From RDXT01 sp033765305 (lineage in GTDB: Bacteria; Bacteroidota; Bacteroidia; J057), in NCBI GenBank assembly GCA_033765305.1, contig JANRID010000002.1, positions 97,512-161,511 of the forward strand: a stretch of DNA of 64,000 nt, given 5' to 3'. The position numbers and the translations under genes were made by a program. Under the pieces are notes generated by a model. The model saw only the letters and a program-made list of their open reading frames with translations. It searched no databases and had not been told where the DNA came from. Shown here piece after piece: positions 45,901-54,069 of the stretch (positions are counted from its first letter, which is position 1; each line of letters opens with the position of its first letter).

Positions 45901-46010
45901 AGGTGCTGATCTCGCCGCATCCCATGCCGAACGCATATGAATGGCACCCTCATTCCGGCGCTGCCACAACCCTTAACCAGCCCCGTACAGAAAACTCAGG
46001 CATAAACCTG

Positions 46011-46047
46011 TGTTCAATAGGCTGAACAAAAATTTAAATACTGTTCA
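46011..46047. promoter_or_regulatory. Second cluster of TGTTCA boxes, in a 313-base gap
   Basis: The gap 45901-46213 has no gene. It contains TGTTCA (46011-46016) and TGAACA (46023-46028) as an inverted repeat with a 6-base spacer, and another TGTTCA at 46042-46047. These share the core of the operator at 45550-45588, so the XRE protein may bind here too. The region just past it carries a terminator for the minus-strand barrel gene. Confidence 0.45.
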
Positions 46048-46144
46048 ATATACCGAGCAAATCTGTTGTCCGCTCCATTTGCCAGGCTCCCGGCCTGCCA
46101 GTCTTCCTGCTTGCTGCTGACGTCTTACGGCTTGACTTCCTCGC

Positions 46145-46174
46145 AAAAAAGCCGCAGCGCACACGCGCCGCGGC
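46145..46174 (-). terminator. Terminator of the DUF6268-like gene
   Basis: Stem GCCGC/GCGGC plus inner GCGC/GCGC with one A-C mismatch, loop ACAC (46151-46174), followed on the minus strand by a run of six T (46150-46145). It lies 40 bases after the stop at 46214. Confidence 0.8.
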
Positions 46175-46213
46175 CGGATCAGGATGTCAGTCAGTAGTCT
46201 GGAAATGAATCTC

Positions 46214-47335
46214 TTATGGGCTCACCAGGTGAATGCCCACCTGGAGGTAGAGCGGATTGCCCAGGTCATTGAGCATGGCGAAGGGCTGATCGCCGAAGAA
46301 GCCGCGGAAGAATTCCTTGCCGTTGTCTTCGAGGTAATCGGCATCGAAGGACCAGTTGTAGCGCCAGCCCAGCTGTGCGGAAGCCCAGACGAAGCCGGCC
46401 AGCTGGAACTGGTAGTCCAGGCGTGCGCGCAGCTCGCCCCGGCGGATCTCCAGGCTGCGGGTCTCATCGGAGAGGGTGTTCAGGCGGTAGCTCTGCCCCT
46501 CCAGCTCGTAGCCTGCCAGCAGGATGCTGCGCGGCGAGAAATTGCGCCGCACATGCGCCCGTGCGGGGAAGAGGATTTCTGTGCCCCACTTGCGGCTCGG
46601 CGCCGTGTAGTTGTACAGCACCACCGGGATGTAGTTCATCTCGCCCACGCGGTAGGTGCGCGCAGCGCCGACGCCCCACATCAGCCGGTCGCTGGGCCGG
46701 CGGCCCCAGAGGGCAGCCAGCGAATAGCGCACATAGCGCAGCGACTGGAACTGCGGCAGGCGGTAGTCCCCGCTCAGATCGGCATTGGCCTGGATGAGAA
46801 TGAAGTTTTTCTCGTCCAGCGGCTTGAAGATCGTGGTATTCAGGCCTGCCGTGCGGAGGCCGCGCTCGTCGAGGGTGTTCAGCAGCCCGGCTGCGCCTGG
46901 CTCTTCATCGATATTCTGGAAGCTGTAGCGGATGTCCCAGAAACTCGCCCCGACCTGCCAGACGATGCTGTTGCGGGACACGACGGGAATGTTGGCGCCC
47001 AGACGCAGGCCGCCCGTGTAGCCGGCCCGGCCCGACTCGGCCGCAGCCGGCGCATCGCCTGCCGCATAGGAGCCGATCGGCGAAGCCGCCATGTCGAACG
47101 GGCGCTGGTAATCCCAGCCGATCGAGATAAAGCGCTGCGGGCTCAGGTCGAAGATCTTGGGGCTGCAGTAGCGCGTAGCGCCTGCATCGGCAAACGTCAC
47201 ATCGTCGTAGAGGCTGTAGTCTTCCTCGTCCTCCGCAGTGCCCAGGCTGTCAGGCTCCTGGGCGCGCAGCGGCGCGAAGAGCGCCAGGATCCCGCACAAG
47301 GCCAGGATCCGGCTCAGGGATACAGATACCGGCAT
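46214..47335 (-). CDS. Outer-membrane beta-barrel protein (DUF6268-like)
   Basis: A 373-residue protein with signal peptide ending APLRAQ, an acidic stretch (EDEEDYSLYDD), then alternating strands (GRAGYTGGLRLGANIPVV, IVWQVGASFWDIRYSF, MWGVGAARTYRVGEMNYIPVV, GWRYNWSFDADYLEDNGKEFF) and a C-terminal end GNPLYLQVGIHLVSP. This fits the Bacteroidota DUF6268 barrel type; it has no enzyme motif. It is co-directional with two small genes upstream, three bases after the DUF2147 stop. Confidence 0.65.
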   Translation of the reverse strand: MPVSVSLSRILALCGILALFAPLRAQEPDSLGTAEDEEDYSLYDDVTFADAGATRYCSPKIFDLSPQRFISIGWDYQRPFDMAASPIGSYAAGDAPAAAESGRAGYTGGLRLGANIPVVSRNSIVWQVGASFWDIRYSFQNIDEEPGAAGLLNTLDERGLRTAGLNTTIFKPLDEKNFILIQANADLSGDYRLPQFQSLRYVRYSLAALWGRRPSDRLMWGVGAARTYRVGEMNYIPVVLYNYTAPSRKWGTEILFPARAHVRRNFSPRSILLAGYELEGQSYRLNTLSDETRSLEIRRGELRARLDYQFQLAGFVWASAQLGWRYNWSFDADYLEDNGKEFFRGFFGDQPFAMLNDLGNPLYLQVGIHLVSP

Positions 47336-47338
47336 CGC

Positions 47339-47794
47339 TTACTGGATCTGCAGCCGTTTCCAGACATCCGTACGGCCCAGGGCTTTCACGCCCACGTAGC
47401 CCCGGATATCGAGTGTATTGTCGTCCTTGAGCTTGATGACGCAGCTGTAGGTGCTGCCGCTCTCGGGGTCGTAGATGGTGCCCTCGGTCCACTCGCCGTT
47501 GCCGGCATAGGTGAAATCCTTCAGCATGCGGTAGCCCTTGAGGGGCACCGTGCGCATCGACTCGTCGGGGTTGTTTTTGTCCACCTTGGGCGCGCCGGTG
47601 TTGGGGTCGATGGGCTCGCGCAGCCAGACAATTTTGCCGTAATATTTCGTGCCGATTTTCTCGACCTTGACACGGGCCTTGCCATTGCTGGGCTCCCACA
47701 CGCCGACCAGCTTATCAGCCTTGGGGTCCTGGGCGCTTGCGCGCAGGCTGAGCGCGAGCATGCATACAAGCCAAATGGTGATGCGGAACAGCAT
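47339..47794 (-). CDS. DUF2147 domain secreted protein
   Basis: A 151-residue protein: signal peptide ending LRASAQ and a DUF2147 beta-barrel-like domain (about 25-150). LVGVWEPSNGKARVKVEKIG, KYYGKIVWLREP, YRMLKDFTYAGNGEWTEGTIYDPESG and IRGYVGVKALGRTDVWKR all fit the family, which in Bacteroidota is often an exported protein of unknown role (some near lipid or acid-phosphatase-like genes). Start at 47794 gives the signal peptide. Four bases separate it from the barrel gene downstream. Confidence 0.88.
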   Translation of the reverse strand: MLFRITIWLVCMLALSLRASAQDPKADKLVGVWEPSNGKARVKVEKIGTKYYGKIVWLREPIDPNTGAPKVDKNNPDESMRTVPLKGYRMLKDFTYAGNGEWTEGTIYDPESGSTYSCVIKLKDDNTLDIRGYVGVKALGRTDVWKRLQIQ

Positions 47795-47802
47795 ACGGTT
47801 CG

Positions 47803-48309
47803 TTATTGGAGGGTGAGGTCAAATTCGAAGGTGCCGGTGAGGGTGAGATTGGCGTTCAGGTCGCGCAGCAGGTTGGCGTCGGCGACGAAGGTGCACGATG
47901 CCTGGCGGAGAAAGGCTGCCACAGTTTTCTGATCCTGGGCGATGCCCAGCTCGACCTGCTTCACGCCCTGGGGCAGCGGATTGAGCACCGCAAGCTCCTG
48001 CATTTCAGCCTGATCGGCGACCATGGAGAGGGTGATCTGGCTGATGAGGGCCAGCGTGCTGTCATCGGCTGCGCTCAGCGAGGCGCGCACCAGGCGGGCC
48101 TCCTGCAGATCGGCCAGCGAAGCGCCCTGAGCCTGCAGAAAGGCCTCCAGCGCAGGCGTGTACGTGGCAGTCAGCGTATTGGAGCCCTCGAACAGAGGCC
48201 CCTCCGCCGTCAGGGCCAGCTCCCCCGTCTGGAAGCGGACCACCCGGGCCTCGCCGCAGGACAGCAGAAAGGCCAGACTTAGCAGGATGATAGGTAGTAA
48301 TACTTTCAT
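47803..48309 (-). CDS. Small lipoprotein of unknown function
   Basis: A 168-residue protein with lipoprotein signal (MKVLLPIILLSLAFLLSC, Cys18) and a mature domain of beta-strands and helices with regular spacing (GELALTAEGPLFEGSNTLTATY; LALISQITLSMVADQAEM; LTLTGTFEFDLTLQ). No family recognised. It is likely on the inner face of the outer membrane. It is the first gene of a three-gene minus-strand unit with DUF2147 and the DUF6268-like barrel (gaps of 8 and 3 bases). Confidence 0.6.
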   Translation of the reverse strand: MKVLLPIILLSLAFLLSCGEARVVRFQTGELALTAEGPLFEGSNTLTATYTPALEAFLQAQGASLADLQEARLVRASLSAADDSTLALISQITLSMVADQAEMQELAVLNPLPQGVKQVELGIAQDQKTVAAFLRQASCTFVADANLLRDLNANLTLTGTFEFDLTLQ

Positions 48310-48476
48310 AGTAGATAGTAGATGCGTTTATAACGCAAGATCTGCTATAATGTTTCCAGCGTATGCATACCACCGTGTGGCGTCGCTGCCCTTTATTGAG
48401 CCCTTCGCTTTCAGCTTCTTGGGTCAACCTATTTCAGGACGAGCCCATACACCCCCAACCCCCTCAAGGGGGCTCT

Positions 48477-48491
48477 TACTCAATACCCCCC
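48477..48491 (-). repeat. Inverted copy of a dispersed repeat also at 36.4 kb
   Basis: TACTCAATACCCCCC is the reverse complement of 36428-36442, and in both places a GGAAGAC-type segment follows within a few bases. Next to it are small hairpins (GTCGG/CCGAC at 48493-48506; CCCCCT/AGGGGG just before). It lies in the gap between the small lipoprotein and the MORN gene. Confidence 0.45.
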
Positions 48492-48558
48492 TGTCGGTCT
48501 TCCGACCTGATACTAAGTACTTGCTACTCCCTGCCCGATGCTGTTACTTCGTCCCATC

Positions 48559-50151
48559 ATGCAGACCCCGCCCTTCGACCCCGCCCTCGTCCGGGACGCA
48601 CACTACCGCGCGCGCCTGGCGGCGCTGCTCAGCCAGCTGGAGCAGGTGCGGCAGCACGACACCTTCCTCGAATACGCCGCCGGCGAGCCGCTCTTCGCGC
48701 AGTTCGAGGCCCTGTACGCCGAAAACCTGGCGGCCTACCGCAGCCAGTACGAGCCGCATGCCCTCCGCATGCCCCTGGCGGAAGCCCAGCTCGAAGCGGC
48801 GCGCCCGGATCTGCATCCGCTCCGCTACCGCAACCTCCGCCGCGCCCTGGAGCGCATCCGTCCCCTGCTCGACGCCGAAGACTACGCCGTCAACGCCCAG
48901 GCCGGCCCGGAGCTGGACCAGATCGAAGCCTGGACTGCCCAGGCCGCAGCAGAGCGCCGCGGCTGGTTCCACGCCCTGCACCAGTGGCGCATGCGCCTGA
49001 AAACGCATATGACGGAGGTCTGGTCGGAGGACTATGCCGCGCTCAAGGCGGAATACGTGGAGGCCAAAAGCCGCGTCAGCGGCGAGCTGCTGCCGCAGTT
49101 GCCCCTGGCGCCGGACGAAGGGCGGCTGGAGCGCGCCATCGCCCGGCGGCGGGAGGACCAGGAGGCGCTGATGCGCCGCCTGCGGCGCTTTCCGGACCTG
49201 TGCGCCGAGGCGCAGGCCTGGCACGCGCGCTTCATGTCGCACACGGAATTCCGGCAGCTGCAGGCCGGCTGGCTGCGCCGCGCCCGGCGGCGGCTGGCGA
49301 TTGCCGCTGGCGGTGCCCTGGCTGTGCTGCTCCTGATCGGGTTCGGGGCTGCCTTGCTGCCGGCCGCCCTGGGCCGCATGCGCGAAGACCGCGCCTGGCG
49401 GACGGCTGCATCGGCCCCCAGCGTGCAGGCCTATCAGGCCTATCTGGCCCAATACCCCGAAGGCCGCTACCGCGACTCCGCGCAGACGGCCCTGCTGGCC
49501 CTGCCCTACGGCGTGCTGGAGTCCTTCGCGGGGCCCGACAGCGCGGTCTTCCGCTACGAAGGCAGGCTCACGGCGCTGGTGCCCAACGGTTCCGGCCAGG
49601 CCTGGTACCCCGACAGCTGCACCTACAGCGGCGGCTGGCGCGCCGGACGCCGCGACAGCATCGGGCGCTACGCCTGCCCGGACGGCGCCTGGTACGAAGG
49701 CCGCTGGCTCATGGACCAGCGCGAAGGCCAGGGCCGCCAGCGCTACGCCAACGGCGATCTGTACGAGGGCCGCTGGTACCGCGATCAGCGCCACGGCCCC
49801 GGCCGCATGGTGTATGCCGACAGCAGCCGCTACCTGGGCCAGTGGAAGGCAGATGTGCAGCAGGGCCAGGGCGTCTGGAGCCGCGCGGACGGGCTCACGT
49901 ATGCGGGCGCCTGGGAGGCTGGCCGCCGCCAGGGCAGCGGCTCCCTCACCTGGCCCGACGGCGCCCGGATCGAGGGAATCTGGCGGGCCGACACCCTCGA
50001 CGGCCCCGGCACCTTCACCTCCCGCTTCCGCGACAGCTACAGCGGCACCTGGCAGGGCAGCCCCGAACGCCTGACCCTCCTCGACGGCCAGGGCCAGATC
50101 TTCAAGCGCGGACGCATCGAAGACGGGATTTTCAAGGGGGAGGGGGAGTGA
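48559..50151 (+). CDS. MORN-repeat membrane protein
   Basis: About 530 residues: a helical cytoplasmic N-terminus (about 1-245), one transmembrane helix (about 250-275, LAIAAGGALAVLLLIGFGAA), a TPR-like helical hairpin (SAPSVQAYQAYLAQYPEGRY), then about six MORN repeats (about 375-505), for example CTYSGGWRAGRRDSIGRYAC, AWYEGRWLMDQREGQGR and LYEGRWYRDQRHGPGR. MORN repeats often bind lipids or other proteins. The last 24 codons are duplicated 2 kb further on. Two starts are possible (48538 and 48559). The role is unknown. Confidence 0.75.
   Translation: MQTPPFDPALVRDAHYRARLAALLSQLEQVRQHDTFLEYAAGEPLFAQFEALYAENLAAYRSQYEPHALRMPLAEAQLEAARPDLHPLRYRNLRRALERIRPLLDAEDYAVNAQAGPELDQIEAWTAQAAAERRGWFHALHQWRMRLKTHMTEVWSEDYAALKAEYVEAKSRVSGELLPQLPLAPDEGRLERAIARRREDQEALMRRLRRFPDLCAEAQAWHARFMSHTEFRQLQAGWLRRARRRLAIAAGGALAVLLLIGFGAALLPAALGRMREDRAWRTAASAPSVQAYQAYLAQYPEGRYRDSAQTALLALPYGVLESFAGPDSAVFRYEGRLTALVPNGSGQAWYPDSCTYSGGWRAGRRDSIGRYACPDGAWYEGRWLMDQREGQGRQRYANGDLYEGRWYRDQRHGPGRMVYADSSRYLGQWKADVQQGQGVWSRADGLTYAGAWEAGRRQGSGSLTWPDGARIEGIWRADTLDGPGTFTSRFRDSYSGTWQGSPERLTLLDGQGQIFKRGRIEDGIFKGEGE
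50080..50151 (+). repeat. Left direct repeat (3' end of MORN gene) flanking AT-rich gene
   Basis: The last 72 bases of the MORN gene recur at 52223-52288 in direct orientation. Copies differ by two substitutions and one 6-base indel; both end at the same TGA and encode the same tail apart from the indel and one residue. Confidence 0.85.
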
Positions 50152-50189
50152 AAGTGAAAGGGCTGGGAAGCTATAGTACTAATTTGTGG

Positions 50190-52079
50190 TTAGGATAAAT
50201 AATTTATCAAGACATCTTCAATATAACGTTTCCAGTTTTTGGAAACAATTTCTTTTGCTTTGGCGTCTATTTTAAGATTTTGATTGTTTGTATATTCTGC
50301 GTATTTTGAAATAACTCTGTGTTTAAATCCGGGTCCATTTCCCCATTCAGATTGAACACTTTGCCAGAAAAACTCGTCTCTAAGCCAAATACTTTGTAAG
50401 TAGTCTTTGAAATTTTCTTGCGACTTTGATACAAAGTCATCTTTCCCTTTCTCTATTGCAGACAGGATGATATCAATCCAAATTTTCTGATTGTGGTTCA
50501 GTGTTTCAGAAAACTCTTTAAGATCTCTTTGTAGGCGATGGACTGTTCTGAGGGGCTCGTCACTTGCAATGAAATTTACCAAAAAGCTGCTCATGGACAT
50601 ATAAATATCTATATCCCTCATGTCATATATGCCATTCCTGTTGTTAAGCGCTCGTATTGTAGATGCATATGTTCCTTGGAGTTCTGTATTGAAAGAGTTC
50701 CATATTGGGGGGTTGTTTTTAAGTTTTAATTCGATTTTTTCTTTTACTCTTTCGCTTACTTTTGACACGAATTCTTTTCCTGCTTCCCCTCCGTTTTTTT
50801 TTATCTCTTCAAACTCTGCAATCTTTTGAGCCGCCTGGGCTGTTAATAGATTTTGAAATGAGTCAATCGCAGTTTCGATAGACGTCCAAAAAGTAGCAGA
50901 CTCTTTACGTTCTTGCCCAGAGGGGCCATGTGCATCGTAAAAGATTATGTTATTCTGAGGAAACTGAACAATGCCAAGCTGGTATTTTAATACCTCCATG
51001 GCTTTTTCTCTTTGCCTGTTAAATCCGCTTTGCCGATCGGCAACTTTTTCACCTTCCTCGTCCGCAACTTGCAAGGGTTCGTCCTTCTTAGGAAGCCCAA
51101 GTAAAAGCACGCGGCAACTATTCTCAGGCTTGATTTTCAGAGGAGTTTTAATGAGTTCTTGGATTTCAGGTGCAGGAAGGCTGTTAAAGTCTGAACATAG
51201 CACTTGGATAGAAGCCTCATTCTCTGGCCAAAGAGAAAATCCTCCTGCAACAGAACTGGATTCTAGTCCTTTTGTATCTATAACTGATTTAATATTTCGG
51301 GGTATAGCTATAAGGTCTCTACGAATATATAGTCTGATTTCTTTAGGGATTGAGCAATCTGGCTCTTTTCCGTAATTTATTCCCTGAAAAACTTGCTTTA
51401 GCCATTTTTTTTCTGCGTTAGAATCTTTCGAGTCGGAATTATAAATAAAGGAAGTCTGTATTCTTCTTGGGAGATTTGCCCTTTCAAGCATATAGCCAAC
51501 GAAATCGGCTGATGTTTTGTGTTTTGTCACTAACTCTGACGTGTCGATCGATTTTATATTTGCAAGATTTTTTAGCGCATTTCTGTATTCACTTGTTACT
51601 ATTTCGCTTGTTTTGGTGTCTTCTTGTATAGTATCTTTTTTTCCGTTTTCTACATCATACATGTCTCCAAAGTATTCTTGAAATAGTTTTTTAATATCTT
51701 TATCAGGTAATGGGTCAAGCTCTATTTTGGTGCTATCGCTTGGTATAATGCGAACGCGGCAGATAGTAGTTCTGCCTGCAGCTGTGGCAAGAACATCTTC
51801 AACATGATTAGGGTCTTCTTTTTTCGGTTCAACAAAAGTTAGTCCCAAGAGTCTGCATATGGCAGTGGTTTTCCCTACTCCAACCTTGCCTCTGAAAAAT
51901 ATCTTGAATTGATCTTGGACGATTTGCTTCTGAAGTCGCTCAAGATGATCTTTTATATCTCGCATTGCTTGGAATTGCATTTTGTGTGCGAGCGTAGTAG
52001 CCTTATTTTCTCCGGGAAGCTTCCGGTTGATTTCATCAATGGTAGCCTGTATAGAAGCTAGAATACTGTAAGACGACAT
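50190..52079 (-). CDS. AT-rich GTPase-like (P-loop) protein of unknown function
   Basis: A 629-residue cytoplasmic protein with a P-loop GKVGVGKTT (64-72), a GRTTICRV segment (102-109) that could be the G2/switch Thr, and IDTKG (267-271) in the position of the G3 DxxG motif, so it is probably a GTPase of the septin/dynamin/GIMAP-like type and not an AAA protein. The C-terminal half (about 390-629) is helical and coiled-coil-like, with no membrane helix. Its DNA is about 30-40% GC, unlike the GC-rich neighbours, and lies between 66-72 bp direct repeats, so it looks acquired. I chose the ATG at 52079; the frame extends to 52148. A defence role is only a guess. Confidence 0.7.
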   Translation of the reverse strand: MSSYSILASIQATIDEINRKLPGENKATTLAHKMQFQAMRDIKDHLERLQKQIVQDQFKIFFRGKVGVGKTTAICRLLGLTFVEPKKEDPNHVEDVLATAAGRTTICRVRIIPSDSTKIELDPLPDKDIKKLFQEYFGDMYDVENGKKDTIQEDTKTSEIVTSEYRNALKNLANIKSIDTSELVTKHKTSADFVGYMLERANLPRRIQTSFIYNSDSKDSNAEKKWLKQVFQGINYGKEPDCSIPKEIRLYIRRDLIAIPRNIKSVIDTKGLESSSVAGGFSLWPENEASIQVLCSDFNSLPAPEIQELIKTPLKIKPENSCRVLLLGLPKKDEPLQVADEEGEKVADRQSGFNRQREKAMEVLKYQLGIVQFPQNNIIFYDAHGPSGQERKESATFWTSIETAIDSFQNLLTAQAAQKIAEFEEIKKNGGEAGKEFVSKVSERVKEKIELKLKNNPPIWNSFNTELQGTYASTIRALNNRNGIYDMRDIDIYMSMSSFLVNFIASDEPLRTVHRLQRDLKEFSETLNHNQKIWIDIILSAIEKGKDDFVSKSQENFKDYLQSIWLRDEFFWQSVQSEWGNGPGFKHRVISKYAEYTNNQNLKIDAKAKEIVSKNWKRYIEDVLINYLS

Positions 52080-52222
52080 ATGGCAGACTGGTATTAGGCT
52101 TTTGAAATTCAGATCGCAACCAACCTTATGGCATGACCTTGCGAGCATGTTTGGTTTGCAATATAGCAGAGGCTGCCAAATCGCCCAAACATAGCAATTG
52201 GTTTTTGTAATAATAGTGCCTT

Positions 52223-52288
52223 CTCGACGGCCAGGGCCAGATCTTCAAGCGCGGGCGCATCGAAGACAGGATTTTCAAGGGGGAGTGA
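52223..52288 (+). repeat. Right direct repeat (copy of MORN 3' end)
   Basis: 66 bases matching 50080-50151 apart from two substitutions and a 6-base deletion, ending at the equivalent TGA. No MORN coding precedes it; the sequence on its left is AT-rich. With the rest of the gap 52080-52394 it forms a stretch without a gene, which also contains three phased TATCCA repeats. Confidence 0.85.
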
Positions 52289-52304
52289 GGCGGCGAATTG
52301 GATA

Positions 52305-52331
52305 TATCCATATTGTATCCAAATATATCCA
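52305..52331. repeat. Three phased TATCCA repeats
   Basis: TATCCA occurs at 52305, 52316 and 52326, 11 and 10 bases apart, one DNA turn, within an AT-rich patch just right of the direct repeat. Such phasing suggests a protein-binding site or a bend. Confidence 0.4.
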
Positions 52332-52394
52332 AAACTACGATTCCGCCCGTTTCCAGTCAAGCAACCGGTGCGGAGAATGCCGCCCGCCTCCAGC

Positions 52395-52937
52395 CTAGGC
52401 CCCGACCTGCAGCGTCATCGATGTATAGTCGTACGACCGGCCGCCGATCCGGAACATGTCGCGGGTTACACCCGCCTCTGCGAAGCTCATGTCTTCGTAG
52501 AGGCGTCTGGCGGGGAGATTGTGGGTCAGGACTTCCAGATCGATCCAGCTGATGCCGGGGTGGTTCCGGGCGTATTCGGCCACACCTTCCAGCAGGCGGC
52601 GCCCGATGCGCATGCCCCGGAAATTCCGGTCGACGCCCATCCCGAGCAGCACCCGGTGCTCCGCGTTCGGCTGGGGATGTGCACGGAGGTCGATGTGGCC
52701 GACGATGCGGTTTTCCGGCGTTGCTGCGGCCCAGGTTTTTCGCCAGCCCGCTTCGCCGTATGCCAGATGCATTCCGCGCTCGAATTTTGATTTCATTTCA
52801 GGGGAAAGCGTGGATTGCGGCCGGGAGAGGGGCAGAAAAAGCAGGGAGCCGTCCTGCCCGTTTTCGGACACATGAGCGGCCAGGTAGCTGAAAAAGTCTT
52901 CCAGCCGTTCCGGGGGCAATGGGGCGATGGAGATCAT
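52395..52937 (-). CDS. GNAT-family N-acetyltransferase
   Basis: A 180-residue protein with the GNAT core: RIVGHIDLRAH (beta 2-3), LLGMGVDRNFRGMRIGRRLLEGV, where the R/Q-x-x-G-x-G/A acetyl-CoA loop appears as RNFRGMRIG, and LEVLTHNLPARRLYEDMSFAEAGV (motif B with Asn and Tyr). The acceptor is unknown; the closest recalled group is RimI/RimJ-like or aminoglycoside-type general enzymes. Start at 52937. It lies immediately right of the AT-rich cassette. Confidence 0.85.
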   Translation of the reverse strand: MISIAPLPPERLEDFFSYLAAHVSENGQDGSLLFLPLSRPQSTLSPEMKSKFERGMHLAYGEAGWRKTWAAATPENRIVGHIDLRAHPQPNAEHRVLLGMGVDRNFRGMRIGRRLLEGVAEYARNHPGISWIDLEVLTHNLPARRLYEDMSFAEAGVTRDMFRIGGRSYDYTSMTLQVGA

Positions 52938-53047
52938 ATGGGGCGGGGTTGCAGGCGGAGCGGGCGGCTCATGGGAGCGGTCGCGCGCGCGCGGGCTTTA
53001 TGAGCTGGTTTTCAGCAGCTTAGACGGCTGTGGGGCTGACGGCATGG

Positions 53048-53839
53048 TTATTCTTCCGCTGTTGTTTCATTCATCCAGTCAACCATTTCATTAAAAACGG
53101 CTTCTTCTGTTCTGGGGTCCTTCAGAATTTCATCGTACGTCAGCCCTTGGATGTTCATCAGGTATTCAACCATAATTCTCCCCTTGAAATAGTAGGTCGG
53201 CATAAAATGACCTGCTACCGCTTCAAAGGTTTCACGCTTGGCATCCTCATCGGCCGAAACGAACCGCTGGATCTCGTTCCGCAACTCATAGCCCTTGCTG
53301 TTTAAGTAGGTGCTCCGTGCGACATATTCTGGATACCCTTCCAGTTTCCACATAGGCGGATGCCGCAAGGGGCTGAAATTGAGGAGGCCGTACCGGTCGG
53401 CTTGCAGGATATGCACCATTTCGTGCACCATGAGTACGGTGAGGTCGACGGTGCTTCTGTCGGTGCACATTTGGTTGTTTTTGATGTCGCCCTCTTTTTT
53501 GATAACGATATTCCATGCGGTTGCCCTGGCCAGCACATCGCCGCCTTGAAGCCCTTCAATTGCATTGAAAATGTTGTCGTGGGCCAAAAAAACCTTGTGC
53601 CTGAAATCGGGATTATGCAGCTCGCTTGTTTCGACGATTGCGTACGCATCATCCAGGATGACCTGAAATGCTGCCTGTTCGATGCTGTAATCCTTGCTGT
53701 AGTAAACGGTAAATTGGTGGTGCTCAAACTTATTCGCAAACAAGGATTGCGGGTACGAGATCAGCGTCACCAATCCTCCGATGCCTGCCACTGCAAAGAG
53801 CAGCGTTCCTGCGATGGTTCTTTTGACGATCTTCTTCAT
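53048..53839 (-). CDS. Membrane-anchored or secreted HExxH metallopeptidase-like protein
   Basis: About 263 residues: N-terminal hydrophobic helix (about 8-28, TIAGTLLFAVAGIGGLVTLI), then a domain with a zinc-type motif VHEMVHILQA (His139, Glu140, His143) and a downstream LEGYPEY with Glu167 as a likely third ligand, as in gluzincins. HEMVH close to a WKLEGxxEY segment is seen in Bacteroidota peptidase-MA-like proteins. Probably acts outside the inner membrane; substrate unknown. Start at 53839 gives the anchor. Sequence is moderately lower in GC than the core genes. Confidence 0.7.
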   Translation of the reverse strand: MKKIVKRTIAGTLLFAVAGIGGLVTLISYPQSLFANKFEHHQFTVYYSKDYSIEQAAFQVILDDAYAIVETSELHNPDFRHKVFLAHDNIFNAIEGLQGGDVLARATAWNIVIKKEGDIKNNQMCTDRSTVDLTVLMVHEMVHILQADRYGLLNFSPLRHPPMWKLEGYPEYVARSTYLNSKGYELRNEIQRFVSADEDAKRETFEAVAGHFMPTYYFKGRIMVEYLMNIQGLTYDEILKDPRTEEAVFNEMVDWMNETTAEE

Positions 53840-54009
53840 GATCTGTTGCTGTAGGTTGATGCTTGGCTCCAATGGCGCAGGTCTTGCTGCTGTGATAACA
53901 AGATACACAGACACCTCGTCCCGCGCAAGGCCTCCGCGAAGCATACCGGGAAGGCGGTCAGCCGGGATACTCGCAGATGCAGGCGGGCAGGGCTCAGCAG
54001 GGGCTTGCG

Positions 54010-54056
54010 GCTATTCACCGCAAATATGCGGCGAATAGCTGCGGGTTTCGCCGCAG
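54010..54056. repeat. Two tandem strong hairpins downstream of the 54070 gene
   Basis: Hairpin 1: GCTATTC/GAATAGC outside and CCGCA/TGCGG inside with an A-C mismatch and loop AATA (54010-54039). Hairpin 2: CTGCGG/CCGCAG with a 6-base loop (54039-54056). They lie after the gene at 54070-54513 and may end its transcript. Confidence 0.55.
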
Positions 54057-54069
54057 CGGCGCTGCTCCG

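Noticed and set aside
45901..46213. Possible start of a HipA toxin after the XRE gene
   Set aside because: No open frame of useful length and no HipA motifs; only operator-like boxes and a terminator.
46184..47932. A 582-codon plus-strand frame across the DUF6268-like and DUF2147 genes
   Set aside because: It spans two well-supported minus-strand genes and their boundary, with no signal or domain of its own.
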